Source: Ruminococcaceae bacterium UBA6855
GTDB lineage: Bacteria > Bacillota > Clostridia > Oscillospirales > Acutalibacteraceae
Assembly (NCBI GenBank): GCA_002451755.1
Contig: DKDF01000035.1
Coordinates: 1-7,017, forward strand
Length of the DNA: 7,017 nucleotides
Direction of reading: 5' to 3'
In this document: positions 1 to 5,012 of the stretch, piece after piece
How positions within the stretch are numbered: position 1 is the stretch's first letter
Layout of the letters: each line of letters begins with the position of its first letter
Notes under the pieces: model-generated
The model's input: only the letters and a program-made list of their open reading frames with translations
The model's database searches: none
Told to the model about the DNA's origin: nothing
Position numbers and translations under genes: made by a program

Positions 1-11
1 AAACAAAAAGA

Positions 12-237
12 AAATGCCGAAATGCGGGAAGTATACATTCTTTGATTAGAGTGCGTAGCGAAGGTAGAAGCTAATTATCAATAAATTACAATTGCTATAA
101 CCCTGTATCGGCTGCGCCGATAGCGGACAGCCGCAAGGGCTGTCCCTACGGTCGGTAAAATCAAAGATTCCGTGCCGCTATCGCGGCAGCGGTGCGTCGA
201 GGTCGCCGCACCCTACAAATGCGCGCCAATAAATTTG
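12..237 (+). repeat. Left composite intergenic repeat (inverted partner of 6870-7017)
   Basis: Three modules match the right end of the window in reverse complement and in the same outside-to-inside order. Positions 12-38 match 6991-7017 at 24 of 27 bases. GCGAAGGTAGA at 58-68 matches 6961-6971 exactly. The GC-rich core 172-217 matches 6891-6936 at 45 of 46 bases, and 221-237 matches 6870-6886 at 16 of 17. The core can fold, with stems GCCGC/GCGGC (174-178/183-187) and GGTGCG/CGCACC (191-196/208-213). Short frames can be read through the core, but identical ones arise at both ends, so they come from the repeat and are not genes. It resembles dispersed intergenic repeats of gut Clostridia (recollection, not searched). 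Confidence 0.8.
106..145. repeat. Nested double-hairpin insert within the left repeat
   Basis: There are two adjacent perfect hairpins. The first is TATCGGC-TGC-GCCGATA (106-122). The second is GGACAGCC (125-132) pairing with GGCTGTCC (138-145) around a GCAAG loop. The right-hand copy of the composite repeat has only a short AT-rich stretch between its outer and core modules, so this segment, roughly 95-170, looks inserted in the left copy or lost from the right. There is no U-tract after either stem, so a terminator role is unlikely. Confidence 0.6.
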
Positions 238-240
238 CGG

Positions 241-276
241 GCTAAAAATTTATCCCGGCTCCTTTCGGAACCGGGA
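241..276 (-). terminator. Intrinsic terminator after the permease gene
   Basis: The stem TCCCGG (253-258) pairs with CCGGGA (271-276). It is extended inward by TCC/GGA after one C/A mismatch and closed by a TTTC loop. It lies 17 bases past the permease stop codon. On the minus strand the stem is followed by TAAATTTTT. On the plus strand it is followed by a T-rich run (278-295), so it may work in both directions. Confidence 0.65.
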
Positions 277-293
277 CTTTTGCTTTTGCTTTT

Positions 294-1676
294 TTACGGC
301 TTCCAGATGAACCAGATGAGAAGATATCCGGTTATGACTGCCGCGAGGGTGAAGGGCACGCCGTATTTCATGAAGGTCGTCGCTTTTACCTCGTGACCCT
401 CCTTGCGGAGAATGCCGATGCCCGCTATGTTCGCGGATGCGCCGATCGGGGTCAGGTTGCCGCCGAGGGTCGCGCCGCAGAGCAGACCGTAGTACATGAT
501 CTTCGGGTCGATGCCGAGGTTGACGGCTATGACCGGGATAACGGTGAGCATGGTCGCGGTGTAGGGGATGTTGTCGATAAATGCCGAGAGAATGACGGAC
601 ATCCAGACTATGACAGTGTAGACGATGAACACGCTGCCGGAGCTTCCGCCGACTTTCGATATGGCGTTGCCTATAATATCAATAACGCCCGCGTTCTTTA
701 TGCCGCCGATGACGACGAAAAGACCGGTCAAAAGAATGATGGTGTAGTAGTCGATCTCTTTGAATGCGTTTTTGACTATCTCGGTGTTCTTGCGGAACAG
801 CTCGCGGATTATACCGACAAAGAAGAAGAACATGCAGATAAGACCGTTGGTTATCTCGGGCTTGTAGAACTGACCCTCAGCCGCGTTGCTCTTGTAGGGG
901 ATGAACGAAACGGCGATGAGCGAGACAACAGTCGCGATAAGCAGGAAGGTCGGGAACTTGTCCTCAACCTTTGTGCGGTCGTTGATATGTATCTTGTCGT
1001 TCTCCTTGCGGAACATGAAGAGGATTATCAGTGCGCTGACAACTGCACCCGCCTCAACGACCCAGAACATGCCGGGCTTGCCCTCGTCAACAAAGAAGTC
1101 GGAGAAATCGAGGTTTGCCGCTTTTGCGAGCAGAATCGAAGTCGTGTCGCCGACGAGAGTCGCCGCACCCTGGAGATTCGACGAAACGGCGATGCAGATA
1201 ATGCTCGGAACAGGGGAGATGTTGAGCTTCTTGCACAGCGCAAGCGCGACGGGCGCTATCATAAGAACGGTAGCGACATTGTCAACGAACGCGGAGACGA
1301 TGCCCGCGAAAAGGCTCATGCAGACGACCGCCCATTTGATGTTGGGCATCTTCGAGATGAGAACGTCGCTCATCAGCTGGGGCATCTTCGACTCGATGAA
1401 GAGATAGACCGTGCCCATCGTGCCGGCTATCATCATAATGACGTTCCAGTCGATTTCGCCGACAGCTGCTTTGAAAGTATAGCTGAAAGAGTTCCCCGAA
1501 CTGAGGGAGAAAAAGTCCGCGCCGAAAAGATCGGGCTTGAATGCGGCAATAGTGCCGAGGATAACGAAGATAACTGCCGATGCAACAGCGACATAGGGGC
1601 GAATCTTCTGAAACGCCATCATAAGAATATACGTCGCCGCGAAGAGCACCAGTGCGGTTATAGTGATACTGCTCAT
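294..1676 (-). CDS. ArsB/NhaD/SLC13-type permease (ion transporter superfamily)
   Basis: This is a 460-residue polytopic inner-membrane protein. It shows the two-repeat architecture of the ion transporter superfamily, with SAFVDN at residues 128-133 and its counterpart SAFIDN at 364-369, each followed by a hydrophobic helix rich in small residues. A GAATLVGDTTS segment (170-180) and GGNLTPIGASANI (405-417) complete the two substrate/ion-binding hairpin regions typical of ArsB, NhaD and P-protein-like permeases. Hydrophilic stretches near 222-242 and 260-275 look like loops. The ATG start has GGAG 8 nt upstream (1685-1688). No arsR, arsC or arsA neighbour supports arsenite, and no carboxylate gene supports dicarboxylates, so the substrate is open: Na+/H+ antiport, anion or carboxylate transport are all possible. 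Expression probably depends on the structured leader upstream. The membership call is strong; the substrate is unknown. Confidence 0.9.
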   Translation of the reverse strand: MSSITITALVLFAATYILMMAFQKIRPYVAVASAVIFVILGTIAAFKPDLFGADFFSLSSGNSFSYTFKAAVGEIDWNVIMMIAGTMGTVYLFIESKMPQLMSDVLISKMPNIKWAVVCMSLFAGIVSAFVDNVATVLMIAPVALALCKKLNISPVPSIICIAVSSNLQGAATLVGDTTSILLAKAANLDFSDFFVDEGKPGMFWVVEAGAVVSALIILFMFRKENDKIHINDRTKVEDKFPTFLLIATVVSLIAVSFIPYKSNAAEGQFYKPEITNGLICMFFFFVGIIRELFRKNTEIVKNAFKEIDYYTIILLTGLFVVIGGIKNAGVIDIIGNAISKVGGSSGSVFIVYTVIVWMSVILSAFIDNIPYTATMLTVIPVIAVNLGIDPKIMYYGLLCGATLGGNLTPIGASANIAGIGILRKEGHEVKATTFMKYGVPFTLAAVITGYLLIWFIWKP

Positions 1677-1880
1677 GCTTCACACTCCAAAATATTTTTT
1701 TCGCAGCGAACGCTCAGCGACCGATTTTTCCCCAAAGAAAAACGCGCTCCCTACCGGAGCGCGAAACCGCCACTTCATTTTAAGCATGGCAACACAAAAA
1801 CCGCATTGCTTCAACCTCAAATAAATAATCCGCATATTTGACGGATTATGACAGACTCCACCACTCATTATTCGGCTGCA
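1677..1880 (-). other. Structured 5' leader of the permease gene, candidate attenuator or riboswitch
   Basis: From the predicted promoter to the permease ATG there are about 200 nt of untranslated RNA with three hairpins. In transcript order these are ATAATCCG/CGGATTAT (1842-1849 with 1825-1832, 9-nt loop); AAGCAATG/CATGCTT with one bulge (1804-1811 with 1782-1788); and a GC-rich terminator hairpin (1743-1763). I do not recognise a known riboswitch consensus and found no convincing antiterminator pairing. A 62-codon frame crosses this leader, including the terminator and the permease RBS, but has no convincing start signal. A free small RNA ending at the terminator, or simply the hemW 3' end, are alternatives. 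Confidence 0.45.
1738..1763 (-). terminator. Intrinsic terminator inside the permease leader
   Basis: A perfect 8-bp stem CGCGCTCC/GGAGCGCG (1743-1750/1756-1763) with a 5-nt loop is followed on the minus strand by TTTTTCTTT. On the plus strand no T-run follows, so it points only toward the permease gene. It lies about 60 bases before that gene's start codon and downstream of the best promoter. It could be an attenuator, or it could end transcripts reading out of hemW. Confidence 0.8.
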
Positions 1881-1886
1881 AAGGAC

Positions 1887-1915
1887 ATTATATAAAATTT
1901 TTCCATAGCCGTCAA
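1887..1915 (-). promoter_or_regulatory. Near-consensus sigma-70/SigA promoter for the permease leader
   Basis: On the minus strand TTGACG (1910-1915) and TATAAT (1887-1892) are separated by exactly 17 bp. It lies just 27 bases past the hemW stop and points to the permease gene. No comparable promoter is visible between the leader terminator and the permease start. GTCAA/TTGAC repeats around the -35 (GTCAA-N7-TTGAC) might be an operator, but that is weak. Confidence 0.75.
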
Positions 1916-1942
1916 GGACTTTTTGACTATTTTTGCAACTGC

Positions 1943-3049
1943 TTATATCAGTTCAGATATAACCGCGTTTGAGACGAGAAAGCCCTGCCTTGTCAGCGCA
2001 ATGTGCTCACTGTCGCAGACCGTCAGACCGGCTTTTGAAAACTCGATGCATTTTTTGATTATATCCTCCGGCACGCTGTGTCCGAACCGTTCTTTGACTT
2101 CTGAAAACACAAGCCCTTTATTCAGCCGCAGTCGGAGCATGAGATATTCTTCAAAGCTTCCGCCCTCGCCGTCATCCGTGGGCTCGCAGCCCGCGATAAA
2201 GCTATTTATATCGCGCGGGAAAAAGAATCTCCTGCCGTCTATAAACGAGTGTGCCGCCGGACCTATGCCGAGATATTCGCCGCAGTCCCAGTATTTCAGA
2301 TTGTGGAGGCTCTCATATCCCGGCTCTGCAAAGTTCGAGATCTCATACTGCATGAATCCGCGCTTTTCGAGCTCCTCGCACGCGGTCAGATACAGCTCGC
2401 AGGTCGCATCTTCGTCCGGCAGAGCCAGTTCGCCGCGCTTTTCGTAAAAACGCGTGCCCTCTTCTATTTTTAAAATATATGCGCTGACATGGCGCACTCC
2501 CGCATCCGCGCAGAAAGCGATGCTGTCCTTGAGCGAATCGACCGTCTGCCCAGGGACGGCGAGCATGAGGTCGAGCGATATGTTATCTATCCCCGCGTCC
2601 TGCGCGCGCTTTACGGCGAGAGAAACATCGTCTCTGCCGCTGAGCCTGCCGAGCGCACGGCGTTCGCTGTCGTTTGCCGACTGCATACCCATGGATATCC
2701 TGTTGACTCCCGATTCTCTGAGCAGAGCGAAGTCAAGATTCTTTTTCGCCGCGTCGAACGGATTGATTTCAACCGTCGTCTCGCAGTTCGGCGCAGAAAA
2801 CTCCCTCGCCGCGCCGATAATTCTGCCGAGCCTCTTCGCTCCCAACGCCGACGGAGTGCCGCCGCCGATATATATTGTGTCCGCAGTTATGTCGTATTTT
2901 TTTGCCAGAACGGGAATACGGCGTATGAGCACGTCGGTGTAGGCATCCGCCGCGCTTTCGTCAAGGCGCAGAGAATAAAAATCGCAGTAGGGGCACTTGC
3001 TGCGGCAGAACGGTATGTGAATATATAGCCCCTCGTTTTTGCTTTTCAT
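1943..3049 (-). CDS. hemW: HemW-family radical SAM protein (haem chaperone, coproporphyrinogen III oxidase-like)
   Basis: This 368-residue protein is close to the usual HemW length. The radical SAM cluster motif is C15-x3-C19-x2-C22 in PFCRSKCPYCDF, which binds a [4Fe-4S] cluster and S-adenosylmethionine. GGGTPS (62-67), VEINP (93-97), GVNRISMGMQS (114-124) and HNLKYW-x4-EYLGIG (249-263) are characteristic HemW/HemN-like segments. A C-terminal HemW domain (about 300-368) carries the EYLMLRLRL block. Proteins of this family are often annotated as oxygen-independent coproporphyrinogen III oxidase. HemW members instead bind and deliver haem, and true HemN differs in its cluster motif and length. 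The ATG start has GGAGG (3059-3063) 9 nt upstream. The gene stands alone: lepA, hrcA, grpE or dnaK, frequent neighbours in Bacillota, are absent. No clear terminator follows it. Confidence 0.93.
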   Translation of the reverse strand: MKSKNEGLYIHIPFCRSKCPYCDFYSLRLDESAADAYTDVLIRRIPVLAKKYDITADTIYIGGGTPSALGAKRLGRIIGAAREFSAPNCETTVEINPFDAAKKNLDFALLRESGVNRISMGMQSANDSERRALGRLSGRDDVSLAVKRAQDAGIDNISLDLMLAVPGQTVDSLKDSIAFCADAGVRHVSAYILKIEEGTRFYEKRGELALPDEDATCELYLTACEELEKRGFMQYEISNFAEPGYESLHNLKYWDCGEYLGIGPAAHSFIDGRRFFFPRDINSFIAGCEPTDDGEGGSFEEYLMLRLRLNKGLVFSEVKERFGHSVPEDIIKKCIEFSKAGLTVCDSEHIALTRQGFLVSNAVISELI

Positions 3050-3084
3050 TTTTCCGCACCTCCCGCAAATTATCGCTTTATAAT

Positions 3085-3114
3085 AATATATAATAACACA
3101 AAGATGTTATTCAA
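3085..3114 (-). promoter_or_regulatory. Possible hemW promoter
   Basis: On the minus strand TTGAAT (3109-3114) and TATATT (3085-3090) are 18 bp apart, upstream of the hemW ribosome binding site. The whole stretch is AT-rich with several overlapping TATTAT-like hexamers, so the exact -10 is uncertain. Confidence 0.35.
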
Positions 3115-3119
3115 ACAAT

Positions 3120-3140
3120 CCGTATACGGCATTTTTGCCG
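3120..3140. promoter_or_regulatory. Dyad symmetry in the divergent hemW/transporter control region
   Basis: The palindrome CCGTATACGG (3120-3129) overlaps the hairpin CGGCA-TTTT-TGCCG (3127-3140). A further TTGTG-N8-CACAA inverted repeat follows at 3145-3162. They sit between the two divergent promoters and could be operators. No regulator gene is present to match them. Confidence 0.3.
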
Positions 3141-3180
3141 AATTTTGTGTGCAGAATCACAACTTTTTGTATGGTAATTG

Positions 3181-3209
3181 TTGCTTTTTGCCAGAAGCTG
3201 TGTTATAAT
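3181..3209 (+). promoter_or_regulatory. Extended -10 promoter of transporter copy 1
   Basis: TTGCTT (3181-3186) lies 17 bp before a perfect TATAAT (3204-3209), which is preceded by TG (3201-3202) as in an extended -10 promoter. The weak -35 is thus offset by the extended -10. The same layout precedes copy 2. Confidence 0.75.
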
Positions 3210-3231
3210 CGTAAAGCTTGATTTTTTCAAT

Positions 3232-3237
3232 AGGAGG
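3232..3237 (+). promoter_or_regulatory. Ribosome binding site that fixes a TTG start
   Basis: AGGAGG lies 7 nt before TTG at 3245. An in-frame upstream TTG at 3218 would put this site inside the gene and has no binding site of its own, so 3245 is preferred. The second copy uses the same spacing and start codon. Confidence 0.85.
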
Positions 3238-3244
3238 TCGTCTT

Positions 3245-4816
3245 TTGGCACAGGAACAGACAGCCGCGGTCAATCCGCAGGCAGGATCCGGCGAAGATTC
3301 GTCAGGATACGTCTTTCAGAACAGACGCTATGTCGGTACGAAAGAGACTGTCGCTTACGTCGTCTATGATATGTCGCAGAGCTTCAATATCAACGCGTAT
3401 TCGCAGAGATTCGTCACCAACATCCTTCAGGTCAGCCTGAAGCTGCAGCGAATAGCGAATGTTATCAACGGTATCTGGGACGTTATCAACGATGTGCTTT
3501 TCGGTGCGATAGTTGACAAGACGAGAACCCGCTGGGGCAAGTTCAAGCCCTATCTCGTTGCACTCGGTATCCCCGGCACAATCGGTACGTGCATCTATTG
3601 GCTCATGCCCCTCATATTCGCGGGCAGAGGTCCGAACGATATCTGGAAATTCATCGGATATCTTCTTCTTATGGTCGTGCGTGAAGGCGCGGGAACATTC
3701 CGCGATATCGCACAGAAGGGTATCCAGTCTACAATAACCCCGCACCCTGTTGACAGAACGAGAATCATAACTCTTGCAAACTTCGCCTCCGGCTTCCTCG
3801 GAGAGAAGCTGCCCGAGCAGATTATGACCGTTCTCCTTGACCTTATCGGCAGAAATAAGATCAAGCTTACTCTTCAAGGTACTTTTGTCGGCATGGGTAT
3901 TTTCACTGCCGTTGTCGCAGGCGCAGGTGCTATGTGGTTCTTCTTTATCTGTAAAGAGAGAGTCATGCAGTCCGTCGAGCGTCCGAGCATCAAGGCGGGT
4001 ATCAAGTCGATAATCAACAACAAGCCGATACTTCTTATGACGCTTTCCAAGATGCTCAGCGGCTTCTCGGTCGGCGGCAGCAAGTCGGACTACCTTATCG
4101 ACGTTCTGAACTTCGCTTCGCTCAATATTATCACCGGTATCCCCGGCTCGATAATCAACCCCATAAGCTATGCGATAGTCCCGTGGTTCAGACGGCACTT
4201 CTCGAGCCGCTTCCTCTATATCATGGGTACATATGTCGGTGATATCCTGCTCGTTCCTGTGTTCCTCGTCGGCTGCATCGGCGGCAAAAAGCACGGACTT
4301 TATAAGAAGGTCGTTCCCATGGCGATCGCCCTCACTTTGTGGGAGACGCTGTTTATGGTGTTCTACGGCGTGCGTAAGGTCATACCGACCGAGATGTACA
4401 ACGAGGCCATGGACTACTGCGAATGGAAGAACGGCTACCGTACAGAGGGCATGACGAGCGTTGCGCAGGGTCTTGCTCAGAAGCTTTCGAGCATCGTCAG
4501 CAGCTATATCGCGCTGTTCATCAAACAGCTTATCGGCTACGACCTGACCGCCTACACAAGAGGCACCGCGCAGTCCGATAACACCAAGTTCGGTCTGTTC
4601 GCAATGTTCACCATCATCCCGTTCATCACAACCTCCCTCGGCATCATCCCGATGCTCTTCTATGATTTGAACGACAAGAAGAAGGAGAAGATGTACGAGG
4701 AGCTGCTCGAGAGAAGAGCCGCAATGTCCAAGGAGGCAACCTCCGGCGACCTTGAAGCGCTCGAAAAACTCGCCAAGGCTCAGATGGAGATCGGCAACAG
4801 CAAAAACGAGCTGTAA
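3245..4816 (+). CDS. GPH-family (MFS_2, MelB-like) sugar:cation symporter, copy 1
   Basis: This is a 523-residue polytopic membrane protein starting at TTG. The family signature IWDVIND-x3-G-x3-DKTRTRWGKFKP lies at residues 77-102. D79 and D83 align with Asp55 and Asp59 of Salmonella MelB, which bind the coupling cation, and RTRWGKFKP matches its cytoplasmic loop. GIQSTITPHPVDRTR (159-173) corresponds to the MelB loop around PTIT. YCEWKNGYRTEG (391-402) is a second GPH hallmark before the C-terminal helices. The protein begins with about 30 polar residues and ends with a charged, probably helical tail (about 476-523, KKKEKMYEELLERR), both probably cytoplasmic. It has its own promoter and terminator. 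No glycosidase or isomerase lies nearby, so the sugar, glycoside or uronide substrate cannot be named. Family placement is secure; cation-coupled uptake is inferred. Confidence 0.9.
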   Translation: MAQEQTAAVNPQAGSGEDSSGYVFQNRRYVGTKETVAYVVYDMSQSFNINAYSQRFVTNILQVSLKLQRIANVINGIWDVINDVLFGAIVDKTRTRWGKFKPYLVALGIPGTIGTCIYWLMPLIFAGRGPNDIWKFIGYLLLMVVREGAGTFRDIAQKGIQSTITPHPVDRTRIITLANFASGFLGEKLPEQIMTVLLDLIGRNKIKLTLQGTFVGMGIFTAVVAGAGAMWFFFICKERVMQSVERPSIKAGIKSIINNKPILLMTLSKMLSGFSVGGSKSDYLIDVLNFASLNIITGIPGSIINPISYAIVPWFRRHFSSRFLYIMGTYVGDILLVPVFLVGCIGGKKHGLYKKVVPMAIALTLWETLFMVFYGVRKVIPTEMYNEAMDYCEWKNGYRTEGMTSVAQGLAQKLSSIVSSYIALFIKQLIGYDLTAYTRGTAQSDNTKFGLFAMFTIIPFITTSLGIIPMLFYDLNDKKKEKMYEELLERRAAMSKEATSGDLEALEKLAKAQMEIGNSKNEL

Positions 4817-4842
4817 AGACTTCCTCATAACAAATAGAATTT

Positions 4843-4874
4843 ATCCTCCGTATGTAATGTACGGAGGATTTTTT
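4843..4874 (+). terminator. Intrinsic terminator after transporter copy 1
   Basis: A perfect 10-bp stem ATCCTCCGTA/TACGGAGGAT (4843-4852/4860-4869) with a 7-nt loop is followed by a T-run (4869-4874). It lies 26 bases past the stop codon and separates the two paralogues transcriptionally. Confidence 0.9.
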
Positions 4875-4885
4875 GTTTCTGCTTT

Positions 4886-4959
4886 TGTATACAGAAATAT
4901 ACAGTTCGAATTTTATACACATTAGAGCAACAATGTTTAATAAAACTGTTGCAATTGCA
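4886..4959 (+). promoter_or_regulatory. Operator-like dyads upstream of transporter copy 2
   Basis: Three inverted repeats cluster here. TGTATA-N6-TATACA is at 4886-4903. GCAACA-N14-TGTTGC is at 4927-4952. The perfect palindrome TGCAATTGCA (4950-4959) overlaps the -35 hexamer. Copy 1 has no equivalent set in the same place. Binding by a repressor or activator is an inference from symmetry and position only. Confidence 0.4.
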
Positions 4960-4977
4960 TAAAAATTATGTTATGAT
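4949..4977 (+). promoter_or_regulatory. Extended -10 promoter of transporter copy 2
   Basis: TTGCAA (4949-4954) and TATGAT (4972-4977) are 17 bp apart, with TG at 4969-4970 giving an extended -10. The geometry matches the promoter of copy 1. The -35 overlaps palindromic sequence that may be an operator. Confidence 0.7.
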
Positions 4978-4999
4978 TCAAAAGTAAAAAAATGCAGAC

Positions 5000-5005
5000 A
5001 GGAGG
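5000..5005 (+). promoter_or_regulatory. Ribosome binding site fixing the TTG start of copy 2
   Basis: AGGAGG lies 7 nt before TTG at 5013, exactly as in copy 1. An in-frame ATG at 4992 lies upstream of this site and has no binding site of its own. The homologous protein also begins at the TTG, so 5013 is preferred. Confidence 0.8.
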
Positions 5006-5012
5006 TAATGCT

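Noticed and set aside
172..396. Small plus-strand frame starting with GTG in the left repeat
   Set aside because: It begins inside the repeat core, crosses a terminator hairpin and then reads antisense to the permease. It is explained by the repeat.
393..1841. Long plus-strand open frame of 482 codons antisense to the permease
   Set aside because: The translation is rich in Asp, Arg, Glu and His with no family resemblance, no RBS and no membrane or domain pattern. The opposite strand encodes a clear permease, so this is a codon-bias shadow.
1680..1868. Possible 62-residue leader peptide upstream of the permease
   Set aside because: It runs through the terminator hairpin and almost to the permease start, has no clear Shine-Dalgarno, and its composition does not suggest an amino-acid attenuator. 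It is kept only as part of the leader.
1943..1962. Hairpin TTATATC-N6-GATATAA at the hemW stop as a terminator
   Set aside because: It is AT-rich, overlaps the coding end and is not followed by a T-run on the minus strand.
3302..4828. Minus-strand open frame of 508 codons antisense to transporter copy 1
   Set aside because: The composition is charged and low in hydrophobic structure, and it is fully overlapped by a well-supported GPH gene with promoter, RBS and terminator on the other strand.
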